From contig NC_050097.1 of NCBI RefSeq assembly GCF_902167145.1, positions 171,150,923 through 171,214,922 of the forward strand: DNA of 64,000 bases, in the 5' to 3' direction. This document shows positions 56,898-64,000 of the stretch, piece by piece; positions within the stretch are counted from its first letter, which is position 1, and the number at the start of each line of letters is the position of its first letter. Position numbers and translations under genes: made by a program. Source of the DNA: Zea mays (taxonomy: Eukaryota > Streptophyta > Magnoliopsida > Poales > Poaceae). The notes below the pieces were generated by a model. That model was given only the letters and a program-made list of their open reading frames with translations. It was not told the origin of the DNA and searched no databases.

Positions 56898-56942
56898 GGA
56901 TGATCTTTGGTGTGATGGCTTAGTTTTAGAGCCGACGGGTTG

Positions 56943-56952
56943 TCATATATAG
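56943..56952 (-). promoter_or_regulatory. TATA box of the LCAT-like gene
   Basis: The minus strand reads GTCTATATATGACA, about 50 bases upstream of the ATG at 56897. Spacing allows a start site near 56915-56920 and a short leader. Confidence 0.55.
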
Positions 56953-59900
56953 ACGCGAGACAGGGCCAAAGGGACACTGTCGGTATTAGACAGGCCGGGG
57001 CTTTGGACAAAATCATACCATCTTAAAATACATACGAATTAGCTGTGAAAAAAAACTATCGGCCACTTCAATCTCACTAAATCCACTCCATTTCATTTCA
57101 CATGGGAGAAAAGAAACAAACCTTAACCGCAGCGTAACACCATATTAAACTGTATCTACCAAATTATGCATATAGTTGTGTTTAGATCGTATATATGGTC
57201 GTGCAAAACACTATTTTACAACTTAGATCTTAGTTAATTTACAGCTCTAATTACCTGACACCCTCAATTGGAATTATGGAGCATTCTGGGACCCCGACGA
57301 CCTAGCGGCGGCTTGCTGCGAGTTGGGCAGATGCAATGCACTTGGAAACGACACGGTTCACGGCTATTCCAGGGGCACGCCGCACGCGAGGCACGAGTCT
57401 GGCAAATTCAGAGTGGGGGTACATGTTTATCACGCCACGCAGGACGGGGGTACATAGGCCTAATGGCAAAAAAATTCAACCCATTCCCACCCATACCTAA
57501 ATATAATAACTTTGATATCCATCCCACACTCACCCTAAAATATAACCTAAAATATAAGAAAGAAATTAAATCTAACTCATCCAATAATATTATTGACCGA
57601 AACCAACCCGTAATTGGGTGGAAACACATGGAAACCCCGTGGGTTCAGCTTATTGTCTCACATCAAGTCAACTACATACACATACACTGATACACAGTGA
57701 CAATTTTATAGGTAGTTTCAATGACGTACAAAAAACATAGTCCACGACATAAAAAACAGTGACAATAATATTATAAACTGATACAAAAACAAGTTTGGTC
57801 GATGAACATTTAGGTCTCGAAAAAATAATAAAAAACATCTGTTAAAGATTCTTAATGAACAATTATCTTTTTGGCAAGAAATATAAACTAGCAGCAGCGA
57901 AAAGAGTCTCTGATCAAGCTCAGAAGCCCACCGAACGACATATAAATCTCCCTGGAACTGAAAAGAAAAGAACCATGTGTGAACGGTCTCGGGGCGACAG
58001 TGTATTCGCTTCGTACAGGCACGGCCCGTCGCCCAGCTAGTCGTGCCGAGCCGACCCGGTAGCACGCTGGCTCATCTGAGTATATTGTATAATTTAACAA
58101 AAAATGTGTAGCTACGGGGACTTATACACACACGCACATATATGAGAGACTTAAACACACCAACCTAGCCAATGTGATTGCAATTTTATTGTGTTATATG
58201 TTGAATTATTATACTTAATATATGTCAACTATTATCTTTAAAATAAAAAAATGAAACTGTGTCGTGCCTGTGCCAGCACTATGGGTCGAGATGGCGGTCC
58301 AGGCACGACACTATACTAGCCGGGCCGGGTCGTGCCTAGGTCATGCTTTTTCGTGTCGTGCTTGGACTGGTCCATTGTGTTAGTGCCAATTGGCCATCTA
58401 TAGCGCTAGGGGACAGGGGACGTCGGCGTCTAAGTGTGAAAGTGTCTAATTAGCGTTGGGCGTCAGCAGGAGCCAGGGGAGCTCCATCCGCCGAGGCGAA
58501 GACTTGGGGAGAGGGGAGACTCCGGTCGCCGGGGCAGGGAGCAGGATGCGACCGTTGGTGCACGGGTGAAGACTTAGAGAGTTAGGGTTGAGTCGGGTAT
58601 GTTGAGACTTGGGACTAAGTTGAGAGTCGACTTGAATACAGTATTACGTTCTATGGATGAGTGAAGACTCATGGAAGCCCACGCTTATGTAAACTCATTT
58701 ACACCCATGTGTATCAACCATTTTGACCCACAATACAAAATAAACCCACCCAACCCAACTCATTCACAATTAAAACTCATCATAACCCACCAAAATAAAC
58801 TCATTTCTTAAACCCACCTAAAATACCCGCTTACACCCAACCCGTTTGCGGTCCTATAGGGGTACATGTTTTCTGCTGAAAATTCAGAGTCGAGCAATTC
58901 TGCCGAAATTGTGCACTACTCTGTTCTAGCTAGGGGTAGGATTTCTCAGGCACGCATGGTTCACGAAATTGTGCCGAAATTCAGATAATGTGTGCATGAG
59001 AACGTAGCCGTGGATTTCTCAGGCACGCATGGAGTACTGTGTTTAGGCGTGATTTGGTTTGATGCGTGGCTGATTTGGTTTGATGAGTCCTCAAAATATT
59101 TGATTTGTCAATTGTTTATAAGACCGTTTCAGATAACAAAAGGATTGACGAAGTTTATCTTTGTTTGGGAATGATGCGTGACTAGTACGCACACACATGA
59201 AGATGAAGCTACAAGCTTTGGCTCCATAGTCTGAATGCACGGCGAGACAAATGATGAAATCTTTAAGGTTTGCTCAACACGGCTATAAAAGAAAAGATGA
59301 CAATATCCTTAGTTGATCTTTTAGTTCATGTATACAGTATATAGAGCTGAGAATATAGCTATAATTTCATACGAAGTTGTACTTTAGTCTGGCACTATAA
59401 ATAGGGGTATAATGGCATACATATGAACGGGCTCCTCCGGAGGAGAATTTGATTGCTCTGTATATGACCTTCCTGCCTTCGAGTTGTTTTCTTTACTTCC
59501 GAAAGGTATAACTATAATCGTTATTAATAAGAAAAGATGAAGTACAATAACTTATCTAATATGAGTTATTTGGAATATCTTTATGCTTTAATTTCTTTAT
59601 CCATTATTTATCTCTCTAACCATATCCCTTTAATTAATCTTTTTTAAAATGAGTTAATTAAAGGACGAAAGAATGATTAATTTATTTGTTAATGCATTTT
59701 TCTTTACCATAGTGAGCCTCGAAGTCAGTCTCTTGATGTGGGACCCTTTAGTGTGTCTTGGTGGCAACAAGGGTATGACCTTCCCCTAGTGTTGACACTA
59801 TGTTTGATGCATATACAAGTATACAACGATGGAGTATGTGTTCGAGGAGGTTGAGCAACAAGAGTTTTGTGGCAAGTGCCATTTGACCATGTTCTTTACC

Positions 59901-60018
59901 TAATCAAATGAAATTTACTTTATATGCATATGTCTAATTTTGCAAACCATAAAAATTACCTAGCTAGACTTGTTTATCATTCCTTGTACCTTGGTTTCAT
60001 ATGTGTAGTTGTAGTTTG
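56953..60018. other. Intergenic DNA right of the LCAT-like gene
   Basis: No gene could be supported. There are several low-complexity patches: 57470-57640 and 58690-58850 carry CCCAYCCAACCC-type words on AT-rich DNA, and 58010-58370 has the CACGGCCCG/GGCCGGGTCGTGCC dispersed repeat also hinted at in 6995-7330. 58925-59035 contains two near-identical TTTCTCAGGCACGCATGG words about 90 bp apart. Short frames here have no recognisable domain. Confidence 0.5.
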
Positions 60019-60603
60019 TGTTGGGGACTTGTTCTCAAATGCTATGAATTAAGAACAAGGCAACATAAAATGTTAAATGTAAATGTCCTTCGTCCAACGA
60101 AGCATTATTCCCTTGGGGATTAATGGACTTTGGGCGAAGGTTGATGACGATACGATTACGAAAGTTAAATCTTCGTAACCGAATCTTAATAGATTATATA
60201 AGATAACATAAAATATAGAGCATCAAAGGTAAATGAATCATAAATGAACCATATTATATTTGTTCAGTATATTTAATCATTGAATACAGTTATACCTCTG
60301 CCTTGGCAAAGGTTGATTCCCAAATGATGCGATCGCAGATACAGGAATGCGTGAACAATAAAGGAATACTGTTCACTATTTATAGGCACAGGACACAGCC
60401 TGTGGGGAATTACAATTAAGCCCTTCATAAAGGATTACAACAACGACCTAAGCATTTATGGACTAGAGGGTCATTCTACTTTTAAGTCGGTTTGTAATTC
60501 CGAAGCTTCATGAAGAGGAACCTTCAGTCATCTCATACGAACAGCTTCAGCCGAAAGCTGCTTCTTCCTACAAGACCTTCGGCGACGAAGCATGGTCTCA
60601 ACA
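60019..60603 (-). repeat. 3' LTR of element F (585 bp)
   Basis: The plus strand runs TGTTGGGGACTTG to GGTCTCAACA. The adjacent GTAGCCCCTTTCGC is the polypurine tract on the element strand (GCGAAAGGGGCTAC). Shared words with E's LTR include GGCAACA, CTTCGTCC..CGAAGCATTATT and the TATTTATAGGCACAGG box. Confidence 0.85.
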
Positions 60604-60860
60604 GTAGCCCCTTTCGCGGCGCTAGATCGTTTTTCGTAACGAGCTTGATCCGTGAAAAAAGTCTCTTAAGCTTCAGGAAGCCGAAGGTCCAAAAAACACC
60701 TTCCCTGAGCTCGTTGTCGAGAAACGATTCAGTTTCCTAGCGCGTAGCGGTCCCACCTTGCAGAGTTACTGTTTGGTCTCTGCGGTCCACCACGCAGCGA
60801 GTGCGAGCGGCTGTCCGCCTGGTGTAAAAATCCTGGCGCTTCGCCTTCTTACCTGCAGTA

Positions 60861-60869
60861 CTATATAAA
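60861..60869 (+). promoter_or_regulatory. TATA box of the antisense gene in F
   Basis: CTATATAAA, followed by ACAGACGAGTAGGTGTGAAG, is nearly identical to the block at 28675 in E and sits 193 bases upstream of the ATG. Its conservation while flanking sequence has diverged supports a function in driving the antisense gene. Confidence 0.62.
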
Positions 60870-61053
60870 CAGACGAGTAGGTGTGAAGTTACCACAACAT
60901 TCATTGCTATTTGCACTGTTTTGCTGCCAAAATTTTTAACCATAGCCGAAGCTTGACTCTCGGAATCGAACGAAGCTCCAGCTTGAAGCCTGCTTCGTCA
61001 GAAGAAAAACTTCGGAAGAAAAAGTATTTAATTGCCACAAATTCAGAATTTAA

Positions 61054-63963
61054 ATGGCCAGAGTGCGTTCTACCGCTAGGGTTGAGCGTGAGGGAGGCGA
61101 AGCTGAAAGTTCGGAGACTGTGCCCATCTCCGAAGCGATGCAACGATCCGGGCTGGTAACTTCGGAAAAAATCCCTAGTGATGATGCAGAACAAGCAGAA
61201 CAAGCAACTGCCGAAGCAGAAGAAGAAAATATTGAGGAAACTGATCCCGAAGATGATTATCGTATTGCCATGCCAAGTAAGCCCAGCCACTTGGACTTCG
61301 GAAAGTCTACTGTTTCAAAGGGTGATCTCTCCAAGATGGTAAAGTCGGGTTATTTTAGTGAAAGTCAGAAGAAGCTACTACGCTTCGGGGGGGAAGAAAC
61401 TACCCCAAAGCCGGAGAAGGATGAAATAGTCATTTTCAAGAGCTTTCTAAAGGCTGGATTAAGATTCCCCCTGCATGGGATTATTGCAGAGGTATTGAAG
61501 AGGTTTGGTATCTACTTTCATCAGTTGACTCCTAACGCTATCGTTAGGCTTAGTGTTTATATCTAGGCTCTCCGAAGCCAGACGGTGGAGCCGTTTGCGG
61601 ACAGCTTTTGTCGAGTTCACGAGCTGCACTATCAGACGAAGGCTAGAAAAGATGGATTGCATGATAACTTTGGTTGCTATAATTTTGCTTATCGGAAAAC
61701 CACAAAGTTTCCTGTAATCAGCTACCGAAGCAAATGGGCAGCAGGCTGGAAGTCGGAGTGGTTCTATGTCAAGGTTGATGACGACAAGGAGAAGCTTGTG
61801 CAAAGTCCGCTTGAACTAATCTTCGGAGAAACCCGACCTCGTTGCAACATGACACCAGAAGGTCCAACCCAACAAGCGTTGGCTGAATTCAGAATTATTG
61901 CAGAGCATATCAGTACAAGAGACCTGGTTCAGGAGTTTTTGGCTTTCAGGGTTTTTCCTAGTTTAAAAGAATGGGAAATGCCGAAGCTAGAGGGGGAGAA
62001 GAAAGAAGGGGAACTTGTGCGGTTACCTTACTATTACAAGTTTAAGAAATACTTTAAAACACCCTGCCACGAGTGGTTGGATACAATTGAAATAATGTGC
62101 AATGAAATACTAGGTAATTACTCCAAAAAAGAAGATCAATTGATGACTGCGGCCTTCGGCACCCGTCCAAAGCGAAGACTGAATCGAGTGCTGGACGCCT
62201 TGGGTTTTGAATACCCTGACTACGAAAATCTGAATAAAGGTGTCGGAGGGCGGAAAAGGAAAAGGATAACCGAAGCCTTAAATGAAGATGAGAAAGAGCC
62301 ATCAAAAGAGAAGAAAATTCCGAAGAAGAGGAAAGTATCTTCTCTGAAGCAAAAAGTATCCGACGAAGAGGAAACTCCCGCATCACGCTCTGCCACTGAC
62401 GTGGAAGAAATTTTGAAGGTAATGACTGAATCCCTGCCTGCGAAGCTAAGTCCATTGGGGCCTCAACTGACAAAGTTTTTTCAGAAGGAAAAGGAGCCCG
62501 AAAAAACGAAGAAAACGACTAAAACAAAGAGACAAAGAATCATCGCAGTGACAGAAGTCATTGACAAGACACCACCGAGAGCTTCAGCTCAGAAGGTACC
62601 AGCGGCTGAGGAAATAACAAATATTGAAATCACACCTTCGGAGGTCGCGGCTGCCGAAGCTACCTCAATTGAAGATTTGAACTTGGAAAGCACAATCGAA
62701 CACATCGACAAAATACTGCTAGACATGGCAACAGAAGAAGCTACTACTGCCGCCGAAGAGGCCATGGCCGCAGTGTCTGGGAAAGAAAAGGAAATTGCTG
62801 ACGAAGCTTCAGAGGACGAGGCCTTCATGTTTCAAAATTTAGTTGGAGAAAAATTGTCAAAAACCGAAATAGAAGAGCTTAAAGAGTATGCCAAATCTTG
62901 CGGATATAAACCAGGAGCACTCCTCTTCGGAGGTATTGATGATGAAAAACTAGACTGTATCCGGGATCAAACTGGAGCTAAGGTTATCGGTACTCTGTCA
63001 AAGAGTATCGGTTTTCCGAAGCTGGAAACAGACATTAGCCGCTACCGACGACAACATATCGTTGGTAGTTTATTTTATTCCAATTTCAAGGTGAACTACT
63101 TTTCCCTTGACTTTTATTGTTTTTAATGATGAAGACATGTCTAACGAAGGTTGCTTTCGTGCAGAGTATGCTGTTGAGCAAAGCTTTGAAAATGCAGCAA
63201 GATCTGGAAGACAAGAAACACGAGGTTATAATTGAAAATTTAGAAAGCAAAATAAAAGAGCAAACAACTACTATTGAAAAGAAGAACTTCGAGCTTCAGG
63301 CAGCTGAAGGCTTATTGGCAGAAGCCGAAGCTAAAATAACAGAATTGAATACGAAGCTTCTCTGCCAATCTGAACAGTTTGAACAAGAAAAGCAAGAACT
63401 TAATGCAAAACTTGAAGCCGAAGTCCAACAAAATTCAGATTTGAAAAAATTATTGGCAAGCCTTCAAGACAAATGTTTGGAATTTAGCAACAAATGTATT
63501 CAACGACTGAGAAAAATCTTCCACTCAGTTGGAGCTAGCAGTGAGAAATTCACCCCGTCAGCTGAAGATCTACCAAAGACCTTCGAACATATTGAGGGTG
63601 AAATTGATGAGCTTGACGAAGTTATAGCCGGGCACGGTGACTTCTGCGCCTGGGTAGCTTCTCGGGGCACTGCTGCAGCTTTCCTAAAAGCTGGCTGTGA
63701 TCATGGAAAAATTGTCAATAGGCCCAATTTCACTCTATCACCATCAATTCTGGATGACATTCCTGATCTCGCCCGAAGCATTTCTAACAGATCTGTAAAG
63801 ATGATATGGACAAAAGGCGGGCGAGAAAAGGCTGGAGACGAAGCTCGGAGTCATCTTGAACCAGTAAGAAATCATACCTTGTGCTTACCTTTTCCTTCAA
63901 GCTTGGTTTTGACCTTCAACAACTTAATTCATGTAGGATGACGAAGCCGAGACCGATGCTTAA
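61054..63963 (+). pseudogene. Antisense gene of Tat element F (three exons, one nonsense codon)
   Basis: The inferred exons are 61054-63090, 63165-63863 and 63937-63963; introns of 74 and 73 bp begin GTGAAC and GTAAGA and end GTGCAG and ATGTAG, both phase 0. The product would be 920 residues. Exon 1 has the conserved block RFGIYFHQLTPNAIVRLSVY near residue 150, FGETRPRCNMTP and YSKKEDQLMTAAFGTRPKRR, then basic patches (GGRKRKRI, KKIPKKRKV) that could serve nuclear import. Exon 2 is coiled coil (about residues 690-790), then FEHIEGEIDELDEVIAGHGD. Exon 3 encodes the acidic tail DDEAETDA. A TAG at 61564-61566 replaces a tryptophan codon seen in E. Function is unknown; it may be nucleic-acid or capsid related. 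Confidence 0.78.
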
Positions 63964-64000
63964 AGAGAATGACGCCGAAGATGAGGCCTCATGAAGATCA

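Larger units (their letters stand above)
60019..64000 (-). mobile_element. Tat-lineage Ty3/Gypsy element F, 3' end only
   Basis: The 3' LTR (60019-60603) and the antisense gene match element E in order, but with considerable divergence, so F is a separate subfamily member. Its pol and 5' LTR lie beyond the right edge. The base five-mer left of the LTR is GTTTG (60014-60018), the candidate target duplication. Confidence 0.88.

Noticed and set aside
58010..58370. Possible inverted-repeat element with GGCCGGGTCGTGCC
   Set aside because: I could not find paired ends or a target duplication; it is kept only as a dispersed repeat in the intergenic entry.

Overview
The window looks like maize (Zea mays) or a very close relative. 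It is nuclear plant DNA made almost entirely of nested transposable elements, with one host gene. The case rests on Sirevirus-type Copia elements whose LTRs are full of CACCGGACA/TGTCCGGTG palindromes, a chromodomain (Tekay/Del-type) Gypsy element, two Tat-lineage Gypsy elements with an antisense gene, a CACTA transposon with CTTTGCCGAGTG subterminal repeats, and a spliced LCAT-like lipase gene. All names come from motif recognition; no database search was possible.

Layout, left to right. 1-6216: 5' part of a Sirevirus (element A, minus strand), cut by the window edge. 6217-7670: AT-rich intergenic DNA with MITE-like, Helitron-like and duplicated pieces. 7671-25592: a chromodomain Gypsy element (D, minus strand) whose left LTR is interrupted by a nearly complete Sirevirus (B, plus strand, 9141-17704). 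26030-27506: 3' remnant and LTR of another Sirevirus (H). 27508-27781 and 46711-46763: one reading frame split by the next insertion. 27782-46705: a Tat-lineage Gypsy element (E, minus strand, target duplication AAACT). E carries a two-intron antisense gene, and its protease frame is split by Sirevirus C (minus strand, 36221-45572, target duplication CAAAC).

Right part. 47521-55307 is a complete-ended CACTA element (G, target duplication AGT) with decayed TNP2-like and TNPA-like genes and a long, nearly perfect inverted repeat. 55486-56897 is the LCAT-like gene on the minus strand; G sits about 180 bp beyond its stop codon. 56953-60018 is low-complexity intergenic DNA. 60019-64000 is the 3' end of a second Tat-lineage element (F), with its antisense gene wholly inside the window.

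Nesting order is readable. C entered E, and by eye the C LTRs differ at about 1.5% of sites against about 2.4% for E, so the two clocks agree. B entered the D region. Nearly every pol frame carries stops or frameshifts, so no autonomous element is evident, although the gag frames of A and C are open. The observations most worth follow-up are the antisense gene with its own TATA box and two conserved introns in E and F, the roughly 470-bp-arm hairpin inside G, the conserved splice-acceptor-like gag/pol boundary in three Sireviruses, and the split reading frame flanking E.
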